64,000 nt of DNA, taken from contig NZ_JACIGI010000002.1 in assembly GCF_014197795.1 (NCBI RefSeq), positions 168,222-232,221 on the forward strand, written 5' to 3'. The notes below the pieces were generated by a model, which searched no databases, was not told where the DNA came from, and saw only the letters and a program-made list of their open reading frames with translations. Each line of letters starts with the position of its first letter. The first letter of the stretch is position 1. A program made the position numbers and the translations under genes. Below, piece by piece: positions 46,244 to 55,411 of the stretch. This stretch comes from Roseospira goensis. GTDB lineage: Bacteria; Pseudomonadota; Alphaproteobacteria; Rhodospirillales; Rhodospirillaceae.

Positions 46244-47314
46244 CTACCGTCCCTCCGCCACCGGCGCCCATAGCACGTCCTCGATGCGGCGCGCCCCGGC
46301 GCACAGCATGACCAGCCGGTCGAGGCCCAGGGCGATGCCGGCGCAGTCGGGCAGGCCGGCTTCCAGCGCCGACAGGAAGTCCGTGTCGATGGGGTAGCGT
46401 TCCCCGTACAGCGCCTGCTTGAGATCCATGTCGGCCTCGAAGCGGGCGCGCTGTTCGGCCGCGTCGGTCAGTTCTCCGAACGCGTTGGCCAGTTCCAGGC
46501 CGCAGACATAGACCTCGAAGCGTTCGGCCAGCCGGGGGTCCGCCGCCTTGGGTCGTGACAGCGCCGCCATGCAGACGGGATAGTCATAGAGGAGACACGG
46601 CGCGCCGAAGCCCAGGCGCGGCTCGACATGCTCCAGGAAAATGCGGAAGAAGACGTCGTCGAAGCGGTCGTCGTCGCCCACGGTCAGGCCCAGCCGCCGG
46701 GCCGCCGCCGCCAGCGGTGCCGGGTCGGGGTCGCGCGCGGGCTCCGGTGGCAGACAGGCCATCAGGTCCACACCGGCGTATTCGGCCATCGCCTCGGCCA
46801 CCGACAGGCGCCGCCACGGCCGCGTCGCGTCCGCCTCGCTCTCCCGCCAGCGCAGCGCCTTGGCACCGGCGGCCCGCTGGCAGGCGGCGACGTAGGCTTC
46901 CGTTTCGTCCATGAGATCGGTATACGTCGCGCCCGCCCGGTACCACTCCAGCAGGGTGAACTCCGGGTGATGGGTGGCGGAGCGCTCACCGTCGCGATAC
47001 ACCCGCGCCATCTGGAAGACCCGGGCCAGCCCGCCGGCCAGCAGCTTCTTCATGGCGAACTCGGGCGAGGTGTGCAGGTACAACGGCACCTGCGGCCGGC
47101 CGTCCGGCGGGGTCCAGGCGGTGGCGAAGGCCTTCAGGTGCGGCTCCAGACCGGGCGAGATCTGGAGTGCCGGGGTTTCCACCTCCAGGTAGCCGTGGGC
47201 CGAGAAGAAGGCCCGCGTGGCCGCCAGCACGCGGGTCCGCACGGCCAGCATGGGGCGGCGCTCGGCCACCGCGTCGGGGTGCCACCAGGGCCGGGCGGGG
47301 CGCGGGTCTGCCAT
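46244..47314 (-). CDS. epmA: Elongation factor P--(R)-beta-lysine ligase
   Basis: 356 residues, truncated class II lysyl-tRNA synthetase catalytic domain without the anticodon-binding domain. Motifs: FFSAHGYLEVETPALQ, LYLHTSPEFAMKKLLAGG, ARVYRDGERSATHHPEFTLLEWYRAG, FEVYVCGLELANAFGELTD, GIALGLDRLVMLCAG. It activates beta-lysine and attaches it to EF-P. Divergent from efp across about 100 bases. Its 3' end is duplicated at 45402-45441. EpmB is not in the window. Confidence 0.95.
   Translation of the reverse strand: MADPRPARPWWHPDAVAERRPMLAVRTRVLAATRAFFSAHGYLEVETPALQISPGLEPHLKAFATAWTPPDGRPQVPLYLHTSPEFAMKKLLAGGLARVFQMARVYRDGERSATHHPEFTLLEWYRAGATYTDLMDETEAYVAACQRAAGAKALRWRESEADATRPWRRLSVAEAMAEYAGVDLMACLPPEPARDPDPAPLAAAARRLGLTVGDDDRFDDVFFRIFLEHVEPRLGFGAPCLLYDYPVCMAALSRPKAADPRLAERFEVYVCGLELANAFGELTDAAEQRARFEADMDLKQALYGERYPIDTDFLSALEAGLPDCAGIALGLDRLVMLCAGARRIEDVLWAPVAEGR
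46254..46293. repeat. Right 40-bp direct repeat, within the 3' end of epmA
   Basis: Identical to 45402-45441 and lies in the last codons of epmA, leaving that gene's frame intact to its stop at 46244. Together the pair resembles an attachment-site duplication at a gene 3' end, although no integrase gene is present. Confidence 0.95.
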
Positions 47315-47415
47315 CGAAAATCCAGAGTAATCAGAGGGTTGCGTGGTCGGCCCCAGGCGGTTGCCCGGGGGGCGCCAACCTGATAGGGTCCCGCCGCATT
47401 CAAGGGAATGACGTC

Positions 47416-47982
47416 ATGAAAATCAATGCCAACACCATCCGGCCCGGCATGGTCCTGGATCACCAGGGGCGCACGTGGTCGGTGCTGAAGATCCAGCTCA
47501 TCCAGCCGGGCAAGGGCGGCGCCTTCATCCAGGTGGAGATGCGCGACATCCAGTCCGGCAACAAGACCAACGAACGCTGGCGCACCGCGGATACGGTCGA
47601 GCGCCTGGACGTGCGCGAGCGCGACTGCCAGTTCCTGTTCAAGGACGAGGTCGGCTGCCATTTCATGGACGACGAGACCTTCGACCAGTTCCAGCTCCCC
47701 GAGGACGCCATGGGCGAGCAGGCGCCGTTCCTGCAGGACGGCATGAAGGTCCAGGTCAGCTTCATCGAGGGCACCCCGATCTCGGTCAAGCTGCCGCAGA
47801 CCGTGATCCTGGAGGTGGTCGAGGCCGACCCGGTGGTGAAGGGCCAGACCGCCGCCGCGTCCTACAAGCCCGGCATCCTGGAGAACGGCGTGCGCATCAT
47901 GATCCCGCCGTTCGTCGAGGCCGGCACCCGCGTTGTCGTCAACACCGAGGACAGCACCTACGTCGAGCGGGCCAAGGACTGA
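47416..47982 (+). CDS. efp: Elongation factor P
   Basis: 188 residues; relieves ribosome stalling at polyproline stretches. KOW-like domain I has the acceptor Lys33 in QPGKGGAF, and the C-terminal EF-P motif PGILENGVRIMIPPFVEAGTRVVVNTEDSTYVERAKD is present. Start ATG at 47416 gives the family's normal length. The nearby epmA indicates the beta-lysylation route for Lys33, rather than rhamnosylation of Arg. Several very Pro-rich proteins are encoded nearby (for example at 49016). Confidence 0.97.
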   Translation: MKINANTIRPGMVLDHQGRTWSVLKIQLIQPGKGGAFIQVEMRDIQSGNKTNERWRTADTVERLDVRERDCQFLFKDEVGCHFMDDETFDQFQLPEDAMGEQAPFLQDGMKVQVSFIEGTPISVKLPQTVILEVVEADPVVKGQTAAASYKPGILENGVRIMIPPFVEAGTRVVVNTEDSTYVERAKD

Positions 47983-47988
47983 CAGCCG

Positions 47989-48789
47989 ATGGCCTTCCGC
48001 TCCGCCAACATCAACGTCATGGTCTCGGCCGCCAACAAGGCGGCGCGCGGCCTCGTGCGCGACTTCGGCGAGGTCGAGCAGCTTCAGGTCTCGGTCAAGG
48101 GGCCGAGCGACTTCGTCTCCACCGCCGACACCAAGGCCGAACGCGTCATCAAGGCCGAACTGAAGAAGGCCCGGCCCGACTGGGGCTTCCTGATGGAAGA
48201 GGGCGGCATCGACGAGGGCCGTGATCCGCGCTGGCGCTGGATCGTCGACCCCCTGGACGGCACCACGAACTTTCTGCACGGCATCCCGCACTTCGCCATC
48301 TCCATCGCCCTGGAGAAGGACGGCGAGATCGTCGCCGGCGTCGTCTACAGCCCCATCGTCGACGAGATGTACTGGGCCGAGAAGGGCAGCGGGGCGTTCA
48401 TGAACGACCGCCGCCTGCGCGTCTCGGCGCGCCGCGACATCGGCCAGTCGCTGTTCGCCACCGGCATCCCGTTCCGGGGGCGCCCCGGGCACAAGCCGTT
48501 CCTGGAGCGCCTGTCGAAGGTGATGGCGGTCTCCGCCGGCGTGCGGCGCATGGGCGTGGCCTCGCTGGACCTGGCCTTCACGGCGGCGGGGCGCTTCGAC
48601 GGCTACTGGGAGCACGACCTCCAGCCCTGGGACGTGGCCGCGGGCATCATCCTGGTCCGCGAGGCCGGCGGCTCGGTCACGGCCCTGGAGCCCGGCACCG
48701 ACCCGGTGCACGGCGGCAGCATCCTGGCCGCCAACCAGCCCATGCACAAGGCGCTCAAGGACCTGCTGACGGTCGACGCGGCGGCCTGA
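47989..48789 (+). CDS. suhB: Inositol-1-monophosphatase family protein
   Basis: 266 residues. Metal-site motifs: EEGGIDEG, WIVDPLDGTTNFLHGIPHFAISIAL, and the distal WEHDLQPWDVAAGIILVREAGGSVT. It dephosphorylates inositol phosphates or related sugar phosphates; in E. coli SuhB also acts in rRNA antitermination. Begins seven bases after efp, likely co-transcribed. The family call is firm, the symbol follows usage. Confidence 0.92.
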   Translation: MAFRSANINVMVSAANKAARGLVRDFGEVEQLQVSVKGPSDFVSTADTKAERVIKAELKKARPDWGFLMEEGGIDEGRDPRWRWIVDPLDGTTNFLHGIPHFAISIALEKDGEIVAGVVYSPIVDEMYWAEKGSGAFMNDRRLRVSARRDIGQSLFATGIPFRGRPGHKPFLERLSKVMAVSAGVRRMGVASLDLAFTAAGRFDGYWEHDLQPWDVAAGIILVREAGGSVTALEPGTDPVHGGSILAANQPMHKALKDLLTVDAAA

Positions 48790-49015
48790 GGCGGCCGCCG
48801 CTGTCGGCTTGCCCGAAAAGCCGGCCCTGGGATAGGGTGACATGGCGGGGCGGTGTGCAACCGCGGGGTGCCCGCGCCCACGGGACCTGCGGTGGTCGCG
48901 GCGGCGTGGCCCTCGGGCGGCCCGCAAGACGCCACAATGTGGCGGCATGCTCCGAACCAGTGTCCTGGGTGCGTCATCCGGGGCGAGACCCTGACGCAGG
49001 AAGAACGAGCCGGCC

Positions 49016-50461
49016 ATGCGCGCACAGCGATCGTCGACCCGAGCCCCGTTGCCGCCCGTCCTGGGGGCTCTGATCCTTGGCGCGGTGCTGGTCGCCGGTC
49101 CGGGCGTCGTCGCCCCGGCCCTGGCCCAGTCCGGCCAGCCTAACGTCGTCGTCAACCCCGCCTTCTCCGCCGGCGCCGGTTCCGTCGGCGCCGGCTATGG
49201 CTACGGTCCGGGTGCCGGGGTCGGCTATGGCCCCGGCGCAGGGCTGTACCAGCCGCCGGCCAGCGCGGCGCCGCCGGTCGTGGGTGGGCCGTTGCAGTTG
49301 CCGCCCGCCGGCATGCCGCGGTCGCGCCTGACCCTGCCGCCCGGCATGACGCCGCCCGCCGTGGCCGTGCGCCCCGCGCCTCCCGCCGCGCCGGCTCGCC
49401 GTGCCGCGCCGTCCCCCGAGGCGCCCCCTCCCGAGGCGCCCCCTCCCGAGGCGGCGCGCGCCCCGGTGCCGGTCACACCAGCGCCGGCCGAACCCGAGGT
49501 GGCCTCGACGCCCGCCCCCGAGCCGGCCCCCGAGCCCAGCGCCGAGCCCGCCCCCGAGCTGCCGGCCGCCGAACCGGAACCACCGGCCGCCCCGCCCACA
49601 CCGGCGGCGGCCGCGCCGCCGCCCGTCCCCGAGACCACGGCGCCCGCTGCCGAGTCCGACGGCGCGCAGACGGCCGCCGCGCCGCCGGCGCCGCCGCCTT
49701 CGGCGGCCACCGAAGCGGGGGCGGCCACCGAGGCCACGGGCCGCGCGGTGCCGGTCGTCGTAACGATGGCCAAGCCGCCGGCGCCGCCGCGCCCGGGCAG
49801 TGCCGACCGGCCGTTGCGCACCCGCCTGACCGCCGGCACCACGCGGCTGGTGCAGGATGCGACCGGGCGTCTCGGCCCGGCGCCGCCGCCGCTGGGCATG
49901 CCGGGGGCGCCGATGACGCGACGGGTCGAGGCCCCGGCGCCCGCCCCGACCCCCGCTCCGGCACCGGCGACCCCCGACCGCGCCGCGCCCGACCGCGCCA
50001 CCGACCCCGCCGCCGGACCCGCTGCCGAACCGGCGCCCGCGCCGGCCCGCCTGCCGGAGGTGGTCTCGACCGCGCCCGCGCCGGAGCCGGCGTCCCCGCC
50101 GCAGACCGCCGCGCGTCCGGCGGACGGCGGATCCGCCGCCGCCGTGCCGGTGGGCGGCACCGTCAGCGTGCTGTTCGACGGTGACCAGACCGATCTCCCC
50201 GACGCCGCGCAACGGACACTGGATCGCGTGGCGGCCGTGCTGGCCGGCAATCCGGCGGCGCGGGCCACCGTGCGGGCCTACGCCGACGGCGGCGGCGACG
50301 CCAACCAGGCGCGGCGCACGTCGCTGTCTCGGGCGCTGTCGGTGCGGGCCTATCTGATCGACCAGGGCGTCGAGAGTTCCCGCATTGACGTCCGCGCACT
50401 CGGCAACCAGTACGGGGATGGCCGCAGGGATCGCGTCGATGTCGTCACGGCCGAACGCTGA
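49016..50461 (+). CDS. Pro/Ala-rich OmpA-family envelope protein
   Basis: 481 residues. Signal peptide at about 1-38 (LGALILGAVLVAGPGVVAPALAQ). A Gly/Tyr-rich segment (GAGYGYGPGAGVGYGPGAG) is followed by a long Pro/Ala/Glu low-complexity region of about 300 residues. The C-terminal OmpA-like peptidoglycan-binding domain (about 390-480: GGTVSVLFDGDQTDLPDAAQRTLDRVAAVL, VRAYADGGGD, RALSVRAYLIDQGVESSRIDVRALG) closes it. ATG at 49016 lies 14 bases after GAAGAAC. It precedes the ExbB/MotB-like pair with the same orientation, so a shared envelope role is likely. Confidence 0.8.
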   Translation: MRAQRSSTRAPLPPVLGALILGAVLVAGPGVVAPALAQSGQPNVVVNPAFSAGAGSVGAGYGYGPGAGVGYGPGAGLYQPPASAAPPVVGGPLQLPPAGMPRSRLTLPPGMTPPAVAVRPAPPAAPARRAAPSPEAPPPEAPPPEAARAPVPVTPAPAEPEVASTPAPEPAPEPSAEPAPELPAAEPEPPAAPPTPAAAAPPPVPETTAPAAESDGAQTAAAPPAPPPSAATEAGAATEATGRAVPVVVTMAKPPAPPRPGSADRPLRTRLTAGTTRLVQDATGRLGPAPPPLGMPGAPMTRRVEAPAPAPTPAPAPATPDRAAPDRATDPAAGPAAEPAPAPARLPEVVSTAPAPEPASPPQTAARPADGGSAAAVPVGGTVSVLFDGDQTDLPDAAQRTLDRVAAVLAGNPAARATVRAYADGGGDANQARRTSLSRALSVRAYLIDQGVESSRIDVRALGNQYGDGRRDRVDVVTAER

Positions 50462-50503
50462 CGCCGGCCCGCCGCCTGCGGTCCGCACCCAGGAGCCCGC
50501 CAC

Positions 50504-51688
50504 ATGACCCGGCCGCGCCGTTTCCTCACCCGCATGGTGCTGTTCGTCGCCATGGTGGCGGTGGTGGCCGCGGGGCTGTTCCCGCCGCTGTTCTCGGCCT
50601 TCATGGCGAACCCGGCGCTGAACGGCCTGATCCTGTTCGTCGTGCTGTTCGGCATCGGGCTGAACTTCCGCCTCGTGCTGCGGCTGCGGCCCGAGGTCGA
50701 CTGGGTGGAGCGGTTCCGCGCCGGCGAGGTCGGGCTGTCGTCCGAGCAGGCTCCGCCGCTGGTCGCGGCCATGGCCCAGATGCTCACCGAGCACAAGGAG
50801 AAGTCGCTCGGGCGCGGCCGTTTCTCGATCTCGGTCCCGGCCATGCGCTCGCTGATGGACGGGCTGGCGTCCCGCCTCGACGAGGCGCGCGACCTGGCGC
50901 GCTATTTCATCGGTCTGTCGATCTTTCTCGGCCTGCTGGGCACCTTCTGGGGCCTGCTGGAGACCGTGGGCTCGATCGGCGACGTGATCCGCGACCTGAG
51001 CATCGGCGGCAGTGGCGCCGAAGCGGTGTTCGATGACCTCAAGGCCGGCCTGGAGGCGCCCCTGTCCGGCATGGGTACGGCGTTTTCGTCCTCGCTGCTC
51101 GGCCTCGCGGGCTCGCTGATCCTGGGCTTCCTGGACCTTCAGTCCAGCCGGGCACAGAACGCGTTCCTGAACGACCTGGAGGAATGGCTGTCGCGCCTGA
51201 CCCGGTTGTCGTCGGGCGGCGGCCTGGGCGACGGCGACGCCGGCGGCTCGGTGCCGGCCTACATCCAGGCGCTGCTGGAACAGACCGCCGACAGCCTTGA
51301 CGACCTGCAACGCACCATCGCCCAGGGCGAAGAGGGGCGCTTGCAGATGCAGACCCAGATGCGCCAGCTCGTCGACACCCTGGGCACCCTGACCGAGCAG
51401 ATGCGCACCGAACAGGCCGTGCTGCTGCGGCTGGCCGAGAGCCACGCCGACCTGCGGCCGCTGATGCAGCAACTCGTCACGGCCACCGAGCACCGCGTCG
51501 GCGAGGGGCTGGACGAGGCCACGCGCGGCCATATCCGCAACACCGACGCCGCCGTCACCTATATCGCCAACGAGTTGACGAGCAGCCGTGAGCAGACGGT
51601 CAAGGAACTGCGCGCCGAGATCAAGCTGCTGGCGCGCACCATCGCCGCGGCGGCCGGGACCTCGGACGCCTCGCGCTCCGGCGGGTGA
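50504..51688 (+). CDS. ExbB/MotA/TolQ-family proton-channel protein
   Basis: 394 residues. Predicted helices near 10-32, 38-58, 142-170 (YFIGLSIFLGLLGTFWGLLETVG) and 198-222 (GMGTAFSSSLLGLAGSLILGFLD), the core of the MotA/TolQ/ExbB family. The C-terminal third is coiled-coil (QMQTQMRQLVDTLGTLTEQMRTEQ, SSREQTVKELRAEIKLLARTIAA). It is followed by a MotB-like gene 88 bases on, giving a stator-type pair. Not a known TolQ or MotA orthologue; related pairs are common in alphaproteobacteria. Confidence 0.82.
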   Translation: MTRPRRFLTRMVLFVAMVAVVAAGLFPPLFSAFMANPALNGLILFVVLFGIGLNFRLVLRLRPEVDWVERFRAGEVGLSSEQAPPLVAAMAQMLTEHKEKSLGRGRFSISVPAMRSLMDGLASRLDEARDLARYFIGLSIFLGLLGTFWGLLETVGSIGDVIRDLSIGGSGAEAVFDDLKAGLEAPLSGMGTAFSSSLLGLAGSLILGFLDLQSSRAQNAFLNDLEEWLSRLTRLSSGGGLGDGDAGGSVPAYIQALLEQTADSLDDLQRTIAQGEEGRLQMQTQMRQLVDTLGTLTEQMRTEQAVLLRLAESHADLRPLMQQLVTATEHRVGEGLDEATRGHIRNTDAAVTYIANELTSSREQTVKELRAEIKLLARTIAAAAGTSDASRSGG

Positions 51689-51776
51689 GCCGCGGGCCGC
51701 GCACGGCCGGTCGGAGCGCCCCCGTCTGCCCCTGTCTGCCCCCGTCTGCCGCCGTCTCTGACACTATGGAACCGCC

Positions 51777-53255
51777 ATGGCCAGTCTCAGCCGCCGCCGC
51801 GCCGGCCAGAGCCTCGACATCTGGCCCGGATTCGTCGATGTCCTGGCCACCTTGCTGATCATCGTCATTTTCGTGCTGCTGGTGTTCGTGCTGGCCCAGG
51901 TGTTCCTTGGCCAGGCGCTGAGCGGGCGCGACGCCGCCCTCGACCGGCTGCGCGCCGAGGTGGCCCAGTACGAGGACCTGCTGGCGATCGAGCGCCAGGC
52001 CAACGCCGACCTGCGCGCCGACGTGGCCCAGCTTTCGGGTGATCTACAGGCCGCCAACGCCCGCTGGGAGGCGCTGATCGGCACCGCCCGGGCCAGCGAG
52101 GCGACCGAACTGGAACTGGCCGAGGCGCTCGATCTGGTCGAGCGCCAGCGCCAGGAAATCGCCGCCCTGGAGGGCGACCGCCGCACCCTGGCCGAGCGCC
52201 TTCAGGCGGCCCTGGGGCAGGTGGCCGACCGCGAGGCCGCCCTGGTCCGGCGCGAGGACCGCATCGCCGCGCTGGAGGCCGCGGAAGAGCGGCTGGCGGC
52301 GGACCTGGAGGCCGCCTATGCCACCATCGAGGCCGACGCCGAGACCCTGGAGGCGCGCCTCGCCGACCTGGCGCGGCTGGAGGCCCAGGTCGCCGACCTG
52401 ACCGAGACCCGCGACCGGCTGCGCGCCGAACTGGAGGCCGCCAACCGGACCATCCGCGTCGACAAGGAGACGATCGAGACCTCGCTGGCCCAGCTCGCCC
52501 GCCTGCGCCAGGACGTGGAGGCGCTGACCGCCCTGCGCGACGACCTCGAAGATCGCATCCGCAGCATGGACCGCCAGCTTTCGGAGACCGAGGGCGCGCT
52601 CGCGGAGGAGCAGCGCATCTCCGAGCAGGCGCGCGCCCAGGCGGCGATGCTGAACGCCCAGCTCAAGCGGGTGCGCACCGAACTGGCCCGCCTCAACGAC
52701 CTGCTGGAGGCCAAGGAGGCCGAGAGCGAGGCCCAGCAGGCCACCATCGCCAACCTGGGCCAGCGCCTCAACGCCGCCCTGGCCACCAAGGTGCAGGAGC
52801 TGCAACGCTACCGCTCCGAGTTCTTTGGCCGCCTGCGGGCGGTGCTGGGCGACCGCGAGGGCATCCGGGTGGAGGGCGACCGCTTCGTGTTCCAGTCCGA
52901 GGTGCTGTTCGGCGTCGGTGAGGCCACGCTGGGGCCGGCGGGGCGCGACGACCTGGCCGACCTAGCCGACACCCTGATGAGCGTGGCGCAGCAGTTCCCG
53001 CCCGGGATCGACTGGATCCTGCGCGTCGACGGGCACACCGACAAACGGCCGATCAGCACGCCCCGGTTCGCCAACAACTGGGAGCTGTCGACGGCGCGGG
53101 CCATCTCGGTGGTGCAGTTCCTGATCGACCAGGGCGTGCCGCCGGAACGCCTGGCCGCCGCCGGCTTCGCCGAGCACCGCCCGGTGGCCGCGGGCGACAC
53201 CGAGCAGGCCTATGCCCGCAATCGCCGCATCGAACTGAAGCTGGACCAGCGGTAG
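51777..53255 (+). CDS. MotB-like OmpA-domain protein with long coiled coil
   Basis: 492 residues. One membrane helix at about 18-42 (GFVDVLATLLIIVIFVLLVFVLAQVF) with a MotB-type aspartate, Asp21. Residues 45-340 are predicted coiled coil of Glu/Ala/Arg-rich heptads. The OmpA-type C-terminus (about 355-490: ILRVDGHTDKRPI, NWELSTARAISVVQFLIDQGVPPERLAAAGFAEHRP, RNRRIELKLDQ) binds peptidoglycan. Probable partner of the preceding channel protein, using proton flow to act on the cell wall or outer membrane. Confidence 0.83.
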   Translation: MASLSRRRAGQSLDIWPGFVDVLATLLIIVIFVLLVFVLAQVFLGQALSGRDAALDRLRAEVAQYEDLLAIERQANADLRADVAQLSGDLQAANARWEALIGTARASEATELELAEALDLVERQRQEIAALEGDRRTLAERLQAALGQVADREAALVRREDRIAALEAAEERLAADLEAAYATIEADAETLEARLADLARLEAQVADLTETRDRLRAELEAANRTIRVDKETIETSLAQLARLRQDVEALTALRDDLEDRIRSMDRQLSETEGALAEEQRISEQARAQAAMLNAQLKRVRTELARLNDLLEAKEAESEAQQATIANLGQRLNAALATKVQELQRYRSEFFGRLRAVLGDREGIRVEGDRFVFQSEVLFGVGEATLGPAGRDDLADLADTLMSVAQQFPPGIDWILRVDGHTDKRPISTPRFANNWELSTARAISVVQFLIDQGVPPERLAAAGFAEHRPVAAGDTEQAYARNRRIELKLDQR

Positions 53256-53790
53256 CCGCGCGAGCCTTGCCGTGGCCTGGGCGGCCTGCGGGCGGTCCTG
53301 CAAGGCGCATGACGTCTGAGACGTTTGAGAGGTCACCTGGCGCCACCGGAACTTCTTCCAGCACCATTGCCACATCACGGCGCGCAGCCCCCGGGGTCCA
53401 GCCCGTCCAGACGGCGTGCGTCGGGGATGCCGCACAGGTCGCACAGGGCCTCGGCCTGACAGGCCATGATCAGCCAGGGGGAGGCGGCCTCGATCGGCAG
53501 CGCGGCCGGCTCGTCGGCGGCTTCCTTGTCCGGAGTCCGGAGTCGTCGGGACGGCGTCAGGTGACCGCGTGGCGGCGGTGAAACCGTAGCCTGTCACCGT
53601 CTTGTGTCGACTGTCCCGCCGCCCATATTCTGCCAAAGGATCCAGGAACAACAGATGGGCTGGACACAGGTGCGGTCCGGTGCACCTGCGGCGAGTGGGC
53701 ACCGGTCGGCCCGGACTCGACGCGCTCGCCAGACGGTTCGGCGAACACCCGGCCCCCGCGGAACGGCAGCAGCGAGGGAGGACCATCACG
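53256..53790. other. 535-base spacer before the carboxylase genes
   Basis: No intact gene. On the minus strand about 53400-53560 reads as an open segment with a plausible protein-like stretch (PIEAASPWLIMACQAEALCDLCG) ending in a stop, but it lacks a start codon, so it may be a gene relic. The right part is the leader of the carboxylase gene, with GGGAGGA at 53776-53782. Confidence 0.45.
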
Positions 53791-55308
53791 ATGGGACGTC
53801 AGATCGAAGTCACCGAGCTCATTCTCCGGGATGCCCACCAGAGCCTGATGGCCACGCGCATGGCGATGGAGGACATGGTCCCGGTGTGCGAGGACCTGGA
53901 CAACGCCGGCTACTGGTCCCTGGAATGCTGGGGCGGGGCCACCTATGACGCCTGCATCCGCTACCTGAACGAGGACCCGTGGGAGCGGCTGCGCACCTTC
54001 CGCAAGCTGATGCCGAAGACCCGGCTGCAGATGCTGCTGCGGGGGCAGAACCTGCTCGGTTATCGCCATTACGAAGACGGCGTGGTCGAGCGCTTCTGCG
54101 ACAAGGCGGCCGAGAACGGCATGGACGTGTTCCGCATCTTCGATGCCTTGAACGACCTGCGCAACCTGAAGACCGCCGTCGACGCCGTGCGCCGCACCGG
54201 CAAGGAGGCGCAGGGCACCATCTGCTACACGGTCTCGCCGGTCCATACCACCGAGGCCTTCGTGGAGATGGCGCAGCGGCTCAAGGACCTTGGCGTGGAC
54301 TCCATCTGCATCAAGGACATGGCCGCGCTGCTGAAGCCGCAGCCGGCCTACGAGCTGGTGCGCGGCATCAAGGAGACCTGCGGCGAGGACACCCGGGTGC
54401 ACCTGCACTGCCACGCCACCACCGGGGTCACCTTCGTGTCCATGATGAAGGCGATCGAGGCCGGGTGCGACGTGGTCGACACCTCGATCAGTTCCCTGTC
54501 GCTCGGCTCCGGGCATAATCCGACCGAATCCCTGGTCGAGATGCTGGACGGCACCGGCTACACGACCCGCCTCGATCTGGAGCGCATCCGCCCGGTGCGC
54601 GATCACTTCGCCGAGGTGCGCAAGCGCTACCGGCATTTCATGAGCGATTTCACCGTCATCGACACCGACATCTTCGAAAGCCAGATCCCCGGCGGCATGC
54701 TCTCCAACATGGAGAACCAGCTCAAGGGCCAGGGCGCCGGCGATCGGGTGCAGGAGGTCATGGAGGAGGTGCCGCGGGTGCGGGCCGATTCCGGCTATCC
54801 GCCGCTGGTCACGCCGTCGAGCCAGATCGTGGGCACGCAGGCCGTCTTCAACGTCCTGATGGGCCGCTACAAGACCATGACCAGCGAATTCGCCGACCTG
54901 ATGCTGGGGTACTACGGCAGCACGTTCGGCGACAAGAACCCTGAGGTGCTGACGCAGGCCGAGGCACAGCAGCAGAAGCCGGCCATCACCGGCCGCCCCG
55001 CCGACCTGCTGGAGCCGGAGTGGGACCAACTGCGGGCCACCGCCGCCGCGCTCGAAGGCTTCGACGGCAGCGACGAGGACGTGCTGACCTACGCCATGTT
55101 CCCGCAGGTCTCGACCAAGTTCTTCAAGACCCGCCACGAGGGGCCGAAGACCCTGGCCAAGGATCCAGAGGCGTCGCGGGTCACGGAACCGCCAGCACCC
55201 GCCTCCGGCAAGTCCGGCGACGCCGACAAGGCCGCGAAGGCTCCGGTGACGTACGTCGTCACTCTCAACGGCCGGGAGCACCAGGTCCGGGTCTCCCCGG
55301 CGGCCTGA
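53791..55308 (+). CDS. Biotin-dependent carboxyltransferase (transcarboxylase 5S/PycB-like)
   Basis: 505 residues, HMGL-like barrel: EVTELILRDAHQSLMATRMAMEDM (metal ligand Asp), GGATYDACIRYLNEDPWERLRTFRKLMPKTRLQMLLRGQNLLGYRHY, IKDMAALLKPQPAYELV, VHLHCHATTGVTFVSMMKAIEAG with the HxH metal motif, and a C-terminal carboxylase domain. This is the pyruvate/oxaloacetate side of transcarboxylase and of oxaloacetate decarboxylase alpha. Start ATG at 53791 follows GGGAGGA. Followed by the 12S-like, a small, and a biotin-carrier gene. The substrate pair is inferred, not proven. Confidence 0.87.
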   Translation: MGRQIEVTELILRDAHQSLMATRMAMEDMVPVCEDLDNAGYWSLECWGGATYDACIRYLNEDPWERLRTFRKLMPKTRLQMLLRGQNLLGYRHYEDGVVERFCDKAAENGMDVFRIFDALNDLRNLKTAVDAVRRTGKEAQGTICYTVSPVHTTEAFVEMAQRLKDLGVDSICIKDMAALLKPQPAYELVRGIKETCGEDTRVHLHCHATTGVTFVSMMKAIEAGCDVVDTSISSLSLGSGHNPTESLVEMLDGTGYTTRLDLERIRPVRDHFAEVRKRYRHFMSDFTVIDTDIFESQIPGGMLSNMENQLKGQGAGDRVQEVMEEVPRVRADSGYPPLVTPSSQIVGTQAVFNVLMGRYKTMTSEFADLMLGYYGSTFGDKNPEVLTQAEAQQQKPAITGRPADLLEPEWDQLRATAAALEGFDGSDEDVLTYAMFPQVSTKFFKTRHEGPKTLAKDPEASRVTEPPAPASGKSGDADKAAKAPVTYVVTLNGREHQVRVSPAA

Positions 55309-55411
55309 GCCCACTCACCGACGACACCCCACCCAGGCGGGCGCGGCCGGACGGAATCCGGCCGCGCCGACGGCCGGGTTACGCACGCCAATCCAGGGAG
55401 AGGAACGCCTG

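Noticed and set aside
50504-53255. Zorya-type ZorA/ZorB defence pair
   Set aside because: The MotA/MotB-like pair has no ZorC, ZorD or ZorE genes nearby. Related housekeeping pairs are common in alphaproteobacteria.
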